DNA of 14,055 nt from Lysobacterales bacterium UBA5700 (GTDB lineage: Bacteria > Pseudomonadota > Gammaproteobacteria > Xanthomonadales > Xanthomonadaceae). The notes beneath the pieces were generated by a model that saw only the letters and a program-made list of their open reading frames with translations, was not told where the DNA came from and did not search any database. Shown here one piece after another: positions 1 through 7,748 of the stretch (its first letter is position 1; each line of letters begins with the position of its first letter). A program made the position numbers and the translations under genes. The stretch lies in the NCBI GenBank assembly GCA_002420085.1, contig DIHI01000087.1, positions 46,235 through 60,289 on the forward strand, read 5' to 3'.

Positions 1-1145
1 TCGGCTGGACCCTGACCTGGCAAGGCACGGGCACCACTCGGGAGGACTTTCCGAATGCCCAGACGGTGTGGGAAGGACTTCGCGAGCAGGTGGAGGCCGC
101 TGGCGGCAGCGTGGAACTGGCCATCGATGGCCGCTACACCCGCCGCCCCGACACGGCCATCGTCGTGTTCGGAGAAGAGCCCTACGCCGAGTTCATCGGC
201 GACATCACCCACGTTGGTTATCAGATCGGCAATCCCCAGGATCTCGCCCTGCTCCGCCGGCTGAAGGCTGATGGCATCCCGGTTGTCGCGGTCTTCCTCA
301 GCGGTCGCCCGATGTGGGTCAATCGAGAGATCAATGCCTCCGATGCATTCGTTGTCGGCTGGCTGCCCGGCTCGGAAGGCGGCGGCGTGGCAGACACATT
401 GCTGGCCAAGGCAGACGGAAGCAGCCAATACGACTTCTCAGGCCGACTGCCGTTTTCCTGGCCGCGCAGCGCGGTACAGAGCCCGCTCAATGCCGGACAA
501 CCGGACTACGACCCCCAGTTCCCGCTGGGATTCGGGCTCACCTATGCGCGGCCAATGGCATCGACACGATTGAGCGAGGTGTCTGGTCTGGACGATCGGC
601 AGGGCGGGCTGCCCGATGCCTTCTACGGCCGTGGTGCGACCGCCGATGGCTGGTCATGGTGGATCGCCGACGGGGAGCAGCGCGGCCTTGCCCTTCAGCA
701 ATTACCCAGCGGCGAGGCCGTCAGCAGCCTGCAGGCGTCGGCCGTCGATCATCGCGCGCAGGAAGATGCACGACGATTCCGCTGGCACGGTGGCAAACGT
801 GGCCGGATCTGGCTGGAAGCCGAGCAGGCGATCGACCTGCGGGCAGTGCCGCCCGAGCAACAGCAGTTGCTGGCAACCGTGCGGCTGGCCAGCGCACGAT
901 CGGGATCGGTGCGCATCCTGCTGGCAGGCACGCCGATCTCGGCTGATGCCCTGCTCGACCGACTGCCGATCGGCCAGTGGGTCGACGTGGCGCTGCCATT
1001 GAACTGCTATGCCGAGGCAGGCGCGCCACTCAGTGCGGTGCGACGGCTGTTCGAGATCGACGCCGAAGGGCCGCTCGATCTCGCAGTTTCGCGGGTGGCC
1101 CTCGGACAGTCCTCGGAACATGTTCTGACGTGTGAAAAGCCGTGA
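1..1145 (+). CDS. Glycoside hydrolase family 3, ExoP-like beta-glucosidase / exo-beta-glucanase (3' part)
   Basis: The 5' end lies off the left edge; the first whole codon is at 3 and 380 residues are visible before TGA at 1143-1145. The frame opens with GWTLTWQGTG..DFPNAQTVWEG, a stretch typical of the second domain of ExoP-type GH3 enzymes. GEEPYAEFIGD follows; its first Glu (codon 174-176) aligns with the acid/base Glu of plant and marine GH3 exoglucanases. The (alpha/beta)6 sandwich ends near PLGFGLTYA (codons from 522). The last roughly 190 residues fit the beta-sandwich ExoP C-terminal domain, often carbohydrate-binding. The TIM-barrel domain with the nucleophile Asp is missing only because the window cuts it, so integrity and signal peptide cannot be judged. 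The family removes glucose from beta-1,4/1,3-glucan ends. It precedes the receptor in the same direction, fitting a glycan-utilisation locus. Family is secure; substrate is inferred. Confidence 0.9.
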   Translation, partial: GWTLTWQGTGTTREDFPNAQTVWEGLREQVEAAGGSVELAIDGRYTRRPDTAIVVFGEEPYAEFIGDITHVGYQIGNPQDLALLRRLKADGIPVVAVFLSGRPMWVNREINASDAFVVGWLPGSEGGGVADTLLAKADGSSQYDFSGRLPFSWPRSAVQSPLNAGQPDYDPQFPLGFGLTYARPMASTRLSEVSGLDDRQGGLPDAFYGRGATADGWSWWIADGEQRGLALQQLPSGEAVSSLQASAVDHRAQEDARRFRWHGGKRGRIWLEAEQAIDLRAVPPEQQQLLATVRLASARSGSVRILLAGTPISADALLDRLPIGQWVDVALPLNCYAEAGAPLSAVRRLFEIDAEGPLDLAVSRVALGQSSEHVLTCEKP

Positions 1146-1197
1146 GCGCCGATCCAACGCCGGTGTCGGCACACGTCACCCTATCGTTTCGGAAAAT

Positions 1198-1226
1198 TTG
1201 ACAACGCTGTCATCCTGGCGTGCAAT
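1198..1226 (+). promoter_or_regulatory. Predicted sigma-70 promoter of the TonB receptor operon
   Basis: A perfect -35 hexamer TTGACA (1198-1203) is followed, after exactly 17 bases, by TGCAAT (1221-1226), which matches TATAAT at four of six positions. Transcription would start near 1233, leaving a leader of about 78 bases before the receptor ATG at 1311. The -35 box overlaps a palindromic operator, as expected for a repressed promoter. Seen by eye; no start site has been measured. Confidence 0.6.
1199..1212. promoter_or_regulatory. LacI-family operator-like palindrome
   Basis: TGACAACGCTGTCA is an inverted repeat with five-base arms TGACA/TGTCA and the central CG step usual for LacI-family operators. 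It fits the core TGACARCGYTGTCA that I recall for the GlcNAc-responsive NagR/NagQ box of Shewanella and Xanthomonas. Other sugar-responsive LacI repressors use very similar sites, so the effector cannot be named from the site alone. It covers five of the six -35 bases, implying repression by blocking RNA polymerase. No LacI-family gene is in the window. Confidence 0.6.
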
Positions 1227-1294
1227 ACCCCCACGCTGCTGCGTTCAACCTGGGGTACCAACGATTCAAATGATCGTGCTGCTCACGAGATCGA

Positions 1295-1302
1295 AGGGAG
1301 GG
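1295..1302 (+). promoter_or_regulatory. Ribosome binding site of the TonB receptor
   Basis: AGGGAGGG lies eight bases before ATG 1311 and supports that start over the in-frame ATG at 1329, which would remove the basic N-terminal residues of the signal peptide. Confidence 0.6.
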
Positions 1303-1310
1303 ATCATCAA

Positions 1311-4300
1311 ATGAAAGTGACACACTCCATGCCACCACGGCGGCTGCTTTCCGTCGCGCTGATGCTGGCACTGGCCCAACCGGGCCTGGCACAGACTCAG
1401 CAGGCCGAGCCTGAGGCCACCGAGGAGGATGAGGACAAGACCACCCTGGATGCGGTCACGGTCACCGGTATTCGCGGCAGTCTGACGTCCTCCATGAACA
1501 TCAAGCGGGACGCTCAGGGCGTGGTGGATGGCATCGTCGCCGAGGACATTGGCAAGTTCCCCGATACCAACCTGGCCGAATCCTTGCAGCGCATCAGCGG
1601 TGTGTCGATCGATCGGGTCAACGGCGAAGGTTCGCGCGTCACGGTCCGTGGCGTCGGCCCCGACTTCAACCTGGTGCTGCTCAATGGTCGGCAGATGCCA
1701 GCCTCTAGCATTGCCGACACCGGACCATCCAATTCACGCGCCTTCGATTTCGCCAACCTGGCTTCCGAGGCGGTGGCCGCCGTTGACGTCTACAAGACCA
1801 GCCGTGCCTCAACGCCGACCGGTGGCATCGGTGCGACCATCAACATCAAGACCACCCGACCGCTTGACGCACCGGGCCTCAAGGCCAATCTCGGCATCAA
1901 GGCCGTGCATGACACCTCGGTCAACAACCTGCCCGATCCCCTTCAGGGTGACTCGTGGACGCCCGAGGTCTCGGGCATCTACAGCAACACCTTTGCCGAC
2001 GACCGCTTCGGCATCGCCATCACCGGCAGCTACCAGGAGCGCGACTTCGGCTTCAATCAGGTCAGCACGCCGAACGGGTGGCGCGCATTCCGGGGCGACG
2101 AGAACAACTGGGGCACCATCCCGCAGCCGGGCACGCCGGGCTCCGAGAACATCATCAATCGCCCTGGTCAGGACGAAATCTACTCGGTGCCACAAAACCT
2201 GCTCTACAGCGTCAACGGTGTCAGCCGGCAACGCACCAATGGCCAGATCACCCTGCAATACGCGCCAGCCGACAACATGAAGGCGACGCTCGACTACACC
2301 TACTCCGAAAACAAGATCCAGAGCCAGCGCAACGAACTGTCGGTGTGGTTCAACTTCGGTCCCTCGGCCAGCGCCTGGACCGATGGCCCGGTGGCAGCAC
2401 CGATCGTGTATTCGGAATTCATCCCGAGCGCCAGCAGCGACCTCGCCATGGGCGGCGCGATGAACGCGACCCGCAACGAGAACGAGTCGCTAGGCTTCAA
2501 CTTCGAGTGGCAGGTGACCGACTCGCTCAGAATCGAACTGGACTACCACGATTCACAGGCCACCTCAGGCGCCGACAGCCCGTTCGGCTCATCCGGCGTG
2601 CTGGGCACGGCCGGCTTCTTTCGCGGCACCACCACGGTCGACTACTCACGACCGTTCCCGGTACTCACCGTCGAACTGCCGCCGGGCATGACGCAGATCG
2701 ACCCGTCCCGGATGCTGGTCACCGGCTCCACCTTCCGCAACAGCTTCATGAAGTCGGAAGTCGAACAACTGCAACTCAGGGGCGACATCCAGTTCGAGGA
2801 CTATTCCCGCCTCGATTTCGGCGTCTCTGCCACGGATGTGAGGAACCGTTCGGCATTCTCCAACGTCCAGCTCGACACCTGGGGCGGGGCGACCAGCGCC
2901 GATGACTTCCCGGACGACATCTGGCAGAGAGACAACATCGGCCGCTACTTCGACCAGTTCAGCGGACACGACGACCCCAACTTCACCGATGCCTTCTTCG
3001 TCTGGGACTTTGCCACGGTCCGCCAGTTGGCCGCCGATGCCTGGGAGCGCGCAGGCAATGACCCCAACGACTACCTCGCCTCGAACCTCTTCACCACCGA
3101 CCGTCGGGTTCGTGAGGAGTCGATCAGCGCCTACCTCCAGTGGAGCAAGACCTGGGATCTGGCGATGCCACTGAGTGTGGCGGTCGGCGTGCGCTATGAG
3201 GAAACCGATGTCTCCTCGTCGGCCCTCGTGCCCGTCGCGACCGGCATCTCCTGGGGCTCGGCCAATGAACTGAGCATCATCCGCGGCGAGCCGGGCTTCA
3301 CCACCCTGACCGGCAGCTACGACTACTTCCTGCCGAACATCGATCTGGCGCTGGAAGTGACCGATGCCGTGGTGCTGCGCGGCAGCTACGGCGAAACCAT
3401 CGGCCGTCCGGGCTGGGGCGATATCCAGGGCGGCCAGACGCTCAACGATCTGGTGCGCGTCGATGGCGGCACCGGCGCCCAGGGCAACCCCGGCCTTGAG
3501 CCCCTGCTCTCGAAGAACTACGACGTATCGCTGGAGTGGTACTACGGTGATGCCAGCTTCGTCGCGGTCGGGTTCTTCCACAAGGACATCGACAACTTCA
3601 TCGGCGTCACCCAGATCATCGACACGCCGTTCAATCTCAACACCCCGATCGGCGGTGCCAACTGGAACGCGGCGATCGCCAATGGCTGTGCCCAGTCCGA
3701 TGTGGTCTGCATCCGCAACTTCATCTTCGACAATTTCGATGGCACCCCCGGCGTTACCCGCACCGGCGTCGACTCCACCGGCAATCGGACCGGCACCATC
3801 GTTGGCCAACCGGGCGATCCGGTTGCCGAGTTCCGGATCAACACACCGGCCAACCAGCGATCAGCCTCGCTGAGCGGTTGGGAGTTCAACGTGCAGCACA
3901 TGTTCGGCAACAGCGGCTTCGGCGTTTCTGCCAACTACACCATCGTCAATTCGGGCCTGACCTATGACGACAGTGTGATCGGCGAGCAGTTCGCCCTTGA
4001 AGGTCTCAGTGACTCGGCCAACCTGGTGGGCTTCTACGATCGTGGCGCGTGGCAGGTGCGACTTGCCTACAACTGGCGCGACAAGTTCCTGGCTGGACGC
4101 TTCGACGGTGCGGGTCCGAATCCGGCCTATGTCGAGGACTACGGTCAGCTCGACGCAAACATCAGCTACCAGTTCAACGAGAACCTGGTGTTCGCCGTCG
4201 AGGCCATCAACCTCACCGACGAGACCCAGCGTCTGCACGGTCGCAATGTCAATCAGTTGCTGTTCGCCACCCAGACCGGGCCCCGGTATATGCTGGGACT

Positions 4301-4319
4301 CCGCTACAAATTCAAGTAA
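1311..4319 (+). CDS. TonB-dependent outer-membrane receptor, Xanthomonas/Caulobacter type (probable glycan transporter)
   Basis: An outer-membrane beta-barrel that imports a ligand using TonB-ExbBD energy. The 1002-aa protein begins with a signal peptide (basic PPRR, hydrophobic core at about residues 12-23, likely cleavage after GLA at 27). An acidic linker (33-42) and a TonB-box-like segment LDAVTVTG (46-53) follow. The plug domain spans about 57-180 and includes VDGIVAEDIGKFPDTNLAESL and VTVRGVGPDFNLVLLNGR. The rest is barrel, ending GLRYKFK; a terminal Lys after the usual final aromatic is slightly unusual. Cys793 and Cys800 could form a disulfide in an extracellular loop. Length and plug match the TIGR01782-type family common in Xanthomonadales, Caulobacterales and Alteromonadales carbohydrate loci. 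The upstream GH3 gene and sugar-type operator suggest an oligosaccharide ligand, but the sequence does not identify it. No SusD-like gene is present. Confidence 0.93.
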   Translation: MKVTHSMPPRRLLSVALMLALAQPGLAQTQQAEPEATEEDEDKTTLDAVTVTGIRGSLTSSMNIKRDAQGVVDGIVAEDIGKFPDTNLAESLQRISGVSIDRVNGEGSRVTVRGVGPDFNLVLLNGRQMPASSIADTGPSNSRAFDFANLASEAVAAVDVYKTSRASTPTGGIGATINIKTTRPLDAPGLKANLGIKAVHDTSVNNLPDPLQGDSWTPEVSGIYSNTFADDRFGIAITGSYQERDFGFNQVSTPNGWRAFRGDENNWGTIPQPGTPGSENIINRPGQDEIYSVPQNLLYSVNGVSRQRTNGQITLQYAPADNMKATLDYTYSENKIQSQRNELSVWFNFGPSASAWTDGPVAAPIVYSEFIPSASSDLAMGGAMNATRNENESLGFNFEWQVTDSLRIELDYHDSQATSGADSPFGSSGVLGTAGFFRGTTTVDYSRPFPVLTVELPPGMTQIDPSRMLVTGSTFRNSFMKSEVEQLQLRGDIQFEDYSRLDFGVSATDVRNRSAFSNVQLDTWGGATSADDFPDDIWQRDNIGRYFDQFSGHDDPNFTDAFFVWDFATVRQLAADAWERAGNDPNDYLASNLFTTDRRVREESISAYLQWSKTWDLAMPLSVAVGVRYEETDVSSSALVPVATGISWGSANELSIIRGEPGFTTLTGSYDYFLPNIDLALEVTDAVVLRGSYGETIGRPGWGDIQGGQTLNDLVRVDGGTGAQGNPGLEPLLSKNYDVSLEWYYGDASFVAVGFFHKDIDNFIGVTQIIDTPFNLNTPIGGANWNAAIANGCAQSDVVCIRNFIFDNFDGTPGVTRTGVDSTGNRTGTIVGQPGDPVAEFRINTPANQRSASLSGWEFNVQHMFGNSGFGVSANYTIVNSGLTYDDSVIGEQFALEGLSDSANLVGFYDRGAWQVRLAYNWRDKFLAGRFDGAGPNPAYVEDYGQLDANISYQFNENLVFAVEAINLTDETQRLHGRNVNQLLFATQTGPRYMLGLRYKFK

Positions 4320-4373
4320 GGGCATGATCGCCACCGAGTGTTCCGACCTGTACAGCAACGCACAGCGCGACAT

Positions 4374-4397
4374 GGCATCGCCAGGGAGGGTGATGCC
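4374..4397 (+). other. Intercistronic hairpin between receptor and halogenase 1
   Basis: GGCATCGCC (4374-4382) pairs with GGTGATGCC (4389-4397) to give a 9-bp stem with one G-U pair and the six-base loop AGGGAG. It lies in the 126-base gap between the receptor stop and the halogenase start. No T-run follows, so it is not a standard intrinsic terminator. It could stabilise the receptor mRNA 3' end or lower downstream expression. The purine-rich loop resembles a ribosome binding site. Function is inference. Confidence 0.4.
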
Positions 4398-4445
4398 GCA
4401 TTCCAGGTCCGACATGGGTCGAATGTGCCCCATCACAGGGCGAGC

Positions 4446-5999
4446 ATGAGCCACGCCTGTCGGCACGTACTGGTGGTCGGTGGCGGCTCGGCTGGCTGGC
4501 TGACCGCAGGTCTGCTGGCCAGCCGGCTGGGCGGCCCGGAAGGCAGCCCGGAGGCCATCGAGATCACCCTGATCGAATCGCCGGATCAGCCGGCAATCGG
4601 TGTCGGCGAAGGCACCTGGCCCAGCATGCGCGACACCCTGCGGCGGATCGGCGTGTCGGAGTCCGACTTCATTCGCGAATGCGATGCCGCCTTCAAGCAG
4701 GGCTCGAAATTTCTCGGCTGGGCCGATGGCGATGCCGGGCGCGGCTATGTTCATCCGTTCTCGCTGCCGCATGGCCATGGCGAGGCCGACCTGGTTTCCG
4801 CCTGGCTGGCACGGCCGGACGCGATCTTTGCCGACCTGGTCAGTGCCCAGCCGGCAGTGTGCGAAGCCGGCAAGGCCCCCAAGCAGCAGACGACTCCGGA
4901 GTACGCGGCGGTCGCCAACTATGGCTACCATCTCGATGCAATGAAACTCGGTGCCTTTCTGCGCCGACACTGTGTGCAGAAGCTGGGCGTCCGGCATCTG
5001 GTCGATCATGTCGAAACGGTGTCCGCCGACCCCTGGGGCGGCATCGCCGCGCTGACGACCCGCGTCCACGGCACACTGCACGCCGATCTGTTCATCGACT
5101 GCACCGGCATGCGCGCTCGGCTGATCGGTCAGCATTTCAAGGTGCCGCTGGTGGACTGCCGACCCTGGCTGTTCAACGACAGCGCGCTGGCCATGCAAGT
5201 GCCGTATGCCCGCGAGGACGCGCCCATCGCCTGCCAGACCCTGGCCACCGCCCAGCCTGCCGGCTGGATATGGGACATCGGCCTGCCCACCCGGCGTGGG
5301 CTCGGCCATGTCTACAGCAGTATCGACTGCTCCGAAGATGAGGCTGCGGCACGCCTGATCGACTACGCACGGCGAACCGGTGCGCCCGAAGCCAGCCTGG
5401 CCGGCGCGCCGCGACTGATCCGGCTGGAACCAGGCTATCGCCGCGACGCCTTCATTCACAACTGTGTGGCAGTAGGTCTCGCGGCCGGCTTCGTCGAACC
5501 GCTGGAGGCATCATCACTGGTGATGGTGGAACTGGCTGCCGGCATGCTCTGTGAGCAGTTTCCGGCCGATCGCGATGACATGACCCTGCTGGCGCGACGC
5601 TTCAATGAGGCATTCCGCTATCGTTGGCAACGAGTGATCGACTTCCTCAAGCTGCATTACGCAGTGTCGCGTCGCAGCGATAGCGACTATTGGCGGCGCC
5701 ATCGCGACCCCGACACACTGACCGATGCCCTGTGCGAATTGCTGCCGCACTGGCAGCGTCACCCGCCATCGCGTTTCGACTTTCCACGCATCGATGAAAT
5801 GTTTCCCTCAGCCAGCTATCAGTACGTGCTCTACGGCATGGGCGTGCGACCCCAGCCACGCGGTTTCCGTGACCAATCCAGCCGTTGCGAGACGCTGTTT
5901 GCCGAGACCGCCGGCCTCCGTCGCCGTTGGCTGAACGGCCTGCCGGACCACCGAGAACTGCTCGACGGCATTGCTGCCCACGACTTGCCACACGTCTGA
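4446..5999 (+). CDS. Flavin-dependent (tryptophan-type) halogenase 1, divergent motifs
   Basis: A 517-aa protein of the Trp_halogenase family, which uses FADH2, O2 and halide to make HOX for electrophilic halogenation. Visible are the FAD fold VVGGGSAGW (10-18), GVGEGTWP (52-59), the catalytic lysine K84 in FKQGSKFLGW, the signature region WIWDIG (274-279) and the catalytic glutamate E354 in EPLEASSL. K84 and E354 sit close to K79/E346 of PrnA. Two motifs depart from the usual form: GVGEATIP is GVGEGTWP, and WxWxIP has Gly for Pro. No signal peptide, so cytoplasmic; a flavin reductase elsewhere is presumed. ATG 4446 is chosen because AGGG (4437-4440) precedes it and the FAD motif starts as usual; an upstream GTG at 4338 would add 36 residues of non-conserved type. 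The substrate is unknown. Indole or another small aromatic would fit family precedent, and loss of halogenation is also possible. Confidence 0.88.
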   Translation: MSHACRHVLVVGGGSAGWLTAGLLASRLGGPEGSPEAIEITLIESPDQPAIGVGEGTWPSMRDTLRRIGVSESDFIRECDAAFKQGSKFLGWADGDAGRGYVHPFSLPHGHGEADLVSAWLARPDAIFADLVSAQPAVCEAGKAPKQQTTPEYAAVANYGYHLDAMKLGAFLRRHCVQKLGVRHLVDHVETVSADPWGGIAALTTRVHGTLHADLFIDCTGMRARLIGQHFKVPLVDCRPWLFNDSALAMQVPYAREDAPIACQTLATAQPAGWIWDIGLPTRRGLGHVYSSIDCSEDEAAARLIDYARRTGAPEASLAGAPRLIRLEPGYRRDAFIHNCVAVGLAAGFVEPLEASSLVMVELAAGMLCEQFPADRDDMTLLARRFNEAFRYRWQRVIDFLKLHYAVSRRSDSDYWRRHRDPDTLTDALCELLPHWQRHPPSRFDFPRIDEMFPSASYQYVLYGMGVRPQPRGFRDQSSRCETLFAETAGLRRRWLNGLPDHRELLDGIAAHDLPHV

Positions 6000-6009
6000 A
6001 GGACGCCTC

Positions 6010-6717
6010 ATGGCTCAACACGTCCCCCTGGATCCATCCGCCCACCGCGACCTGCGGGTGATCACCACCCGAGGCGTTGCATTCGGTGACGGCATGATGT
6101 CGGCTCTGACTTTCCCGGCCGAATTCCGCAACGTGCAGGCCCACTATCCGATCGTCTTCCAGAAGACCGCCGATACTCGCTTTCAGCCTTTCGCCCTGTT
6201 CGGCTTGCAGGAGGGTGAGAACCTGTTCCTGCAGGGCACCCACTGGGATGCGCACTATCTGCCGATGGCCGTCGAACGCCAGCCATTCCTGATTGGCCGC
6301 AGCGCGAACGGGCCGTCGATGCATATCGATCTCGACAACCCCCGCGTATCGCGCAGTGCAGGCGAGCCGCTGTTCACCGAGCATGGCGGCACCACGCCAT
6401 TCCTCGAACGGATGAACACCCTGCTCGGCCAGTTGCACGAGGGCCTGTCGGCCACGCCGGCGTTCATCGAAGCCCTGCTGCAATACGGGCTTCTGGAGTC
6501 GTTCGTGCTCGACATCGCGCGCCCCGAAGGCGGCCACGCCCGCCTGGCCGGCTACCACACGATCAACGAGGAAGCACTGGCGGCCCTCGATGCCAGCGCA
6601 CTGCATGCCCTGCACCGCGCCGGTCATCTGCTGCCGATCCACATGGCAATCGCCTCGCTGTCGCAGTTTCGCGCACTGATCGAGCGCGGGCAACGCACGG
6701 TTCGTCATGCCCGTTGA
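6010..6717 (+). CDS. SapC family protein
   Basis: A 235-aa protein matching the SapC family (PF07277), named after a Campylobacter fetus S-layer locus gene; its biochemical role is unknown. Family hallmarks seen are the N-terminal HYPIVFQK, then FALFGLQEGENLFLQG, W.A.YLPM and ER.PFLIG, followed by a mid-protein LFTEHGGTTPFLE segment and a C-terminal alpha-helical part with LLES and several Leu-rich helices. No signal peptide or membrane segment is evident, so it is probably cytoplasmic. ATG 6010 is preferred because AAGGA (5999-6003) lies six bases upstream, overlapping the halogenase stop; the frame stays open to ATG 5971 but that start would lie inside halogenase 1. The next gene starts 11 bases before its stop, so translation is probably coupled. 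SapC genes often sit beside TonB receptors and halogenase-like genes, suggesting a shared process. Confidence 0.85.
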   Translation: MAQHVPLDPSAHRDLRVITTRGVAFGDGMMSALTFPAEFRNVQAHYPIVFQKTADTRFQPFALFGLQEGENLFLQGTHWDAHYLPMAVERQPFLIGRSANGPSMHIDLDNPRVSRSAGEPLFTEHGGTTPFLERMNTLLGQLHEGLSATPAFIEALLQYGLLESFVLDIARPEGGHARLAGYHTINEEALAALDASALHALHRAGHLLPIHMAIASLSQFRALIERGQRTVRHAR

Positions 6718-7711
6718 TGTCCCCGAACTGCCGCGCATCACGCGCACAGAGATCGCCGATGCCCTGAACGGGCTGAGCACACCGCGAGTGATCCGTGGAT
6801 TGGTCGCGGACTGGCCCTTGGTCGCGTGTTCACGCCACTCGCCACGCGCGGCGATGGACCACCTTTCTCGCTTCGACGTCGGGCTCCCGCTTCAGGCGCT
6901 GGTGACCGAACCCGAATCGGGCGGACGATTGTTCTACAACCATGATCTGACCGACTTCAATTTTCGTCCGGAGCGGGTCGTGCTCGGCGCAGTGCTGGAC
7001 ACGCTCCAGCGCTTGCAGGATGAGCAGACACCGCCTTCGATCTATGTCGGATCGACCTCCATTGAGACCTTCCTGCCCGGACTGAGCGAAGCCAACCCCA
7101 TGCCGGGCCTACCGGCCGATGCCCTGGCCAGCATCTGGTTGGGCAATCGCAGTCGGATCGCGGCACATCACGACCTGCCCGACAACCTGGCCTGCGTCGC
7201 TGCCGGCCGCCGCCGATTCACCCTGTTCCCGCCTGAGCAGATCGGCAATCTCTACATCGGCCCCATCGACTTCACGCCGGCCGGTCAAGCCATCAGCCTG
7301 GTCGACTTCGCAGCCCCCGATCTCGAACGATTCCCGCGCTTTTCCGCTGCGCTGGAAGCGGCGCAAGTAGTCGAACTGGAGGCTGGCGACGCACTGTTCA
7401 TCCCCAGCCTGTGGTGGCATCACGTCGAGGGCCTGGAGGCGTTCAACGTGTTGATCAATTACTGGTGGCGCGGCATACCCACCTGGCAGGAATCGCCAAT
7501 GCACGCGCTGATGCTGGCCTTGATCAGTCTGCGCAACCTGCCTGCGCATCAGCGCGCAGCCTGGCAAGCACTGTTCCAGCACTACGTCTTTGCCGACCAC
7601 GAAACCAGCATCGCGCACATTCCGGAACATGCGCGGCGGATATTGGGTCCGCTGGACGCGCAGCGCGTCGGTGATGTACGCGAACACCTCCGGCAACGTC
7701 TGGGGCGATGA
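6707..7711 (+). CDS. Cupin_8 / JmjC-like Fe(II)/2-oxoglutarate oxygenase
   Basis: A 334-aa protein of the cupin-like Cupin_8 (PF13621) family, related to FIH and JmjC hydroxylases. The N-terminal part carries PRVIRGLVADWPLV, the usual family opening. The metal triad can be placed: H154 and D156 in AAHHDLPDN form the HxD, and H238 (or H239) in LWWHHVEG is the distal His. GRRRFTLFPPEQ after the HxD is the characteristic strand pair, and YIGPIDFTP continues the domain. All metal ligands are intact, so an active Fe(II)/2-oxoglutarate hydroxylase is likely; known relatives hydroxylate protein side chains or tRNA, but this substrate is unknown. No signal peptide is seen. Its ATG lies inside the SapC 3' end (11-base overlap). 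Halogenase 2 follows after 37 bases, and such oxygenases recur in TonB receptor/halogenase loci. Confidence 0.87.
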   Translation: MPVDVPELPRITRTEIADALNGLSTPRVIRGLVADWPLVACSRHSPRAAMDHLSRFDVGLPLQALVTEPESGGRLFYNHDLTDFNFRPERVVLGAVLDTLQRLQDEQTPPSIYVGSTSIETFLPGLSEANPMPGLPADALASIWLGNRSRIAAHHDLPDNLACVAAGRRRFTLFPPEQIGNLYIGPIDFTPAGQAISLVDFAAPDLERFPRFSAALEAAQVVELEAGDALFIPSLWWHHVEGLEAFNVLINYWWRGIPTWQESPMHALMLALISLRNLPAHQRAAWQALFQHYVFADHETSIAHIPEHARRILGPLDAQRVGDVREHLRQRLGR

Positions 7712-7748
7712 AACCAGGATGACTGGCAACAACGGAGAGCAGGACCAA

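Noticed and set aside
1158..1175. Small GCCG-GTGT-CGGC stem after the GH3 gene as a terminator
   Set aside because: Only four base pairs and no T-run.
1226..1257. TACCCCCA...TGGGGTA inverted repeat in the receptor leader as an RNA hairpin or riboswitch
   Set aside because: The left arm begins in the predicted -10 box and lies mostly before the expected transcription start, and it needs a bulged C, so it would not form in the mRNA; no known riboswitch features were seen.
2646..3809. A 387-codon open frame antisense to the receptor
   Set aside because: Gly/Ala/Asp/Val-rich translation typical of the reverse frame of a GC-rich gene; no motif seen.
4338..4445. GTG start at 4338 giving halogenase 1 a 36-residue N-terminal extension
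   Set aside because: The added residues are not family-like, and ATG 4446 has a ribosome site and places the FAD motif normally.
3861..5459. A 532-codon open frame on the - strand across the receptor end and halogenase 1
   Set aside because: It is antisense to two clear genes, shows no family motif and crosses their intergenic gap without its own ribosome site.
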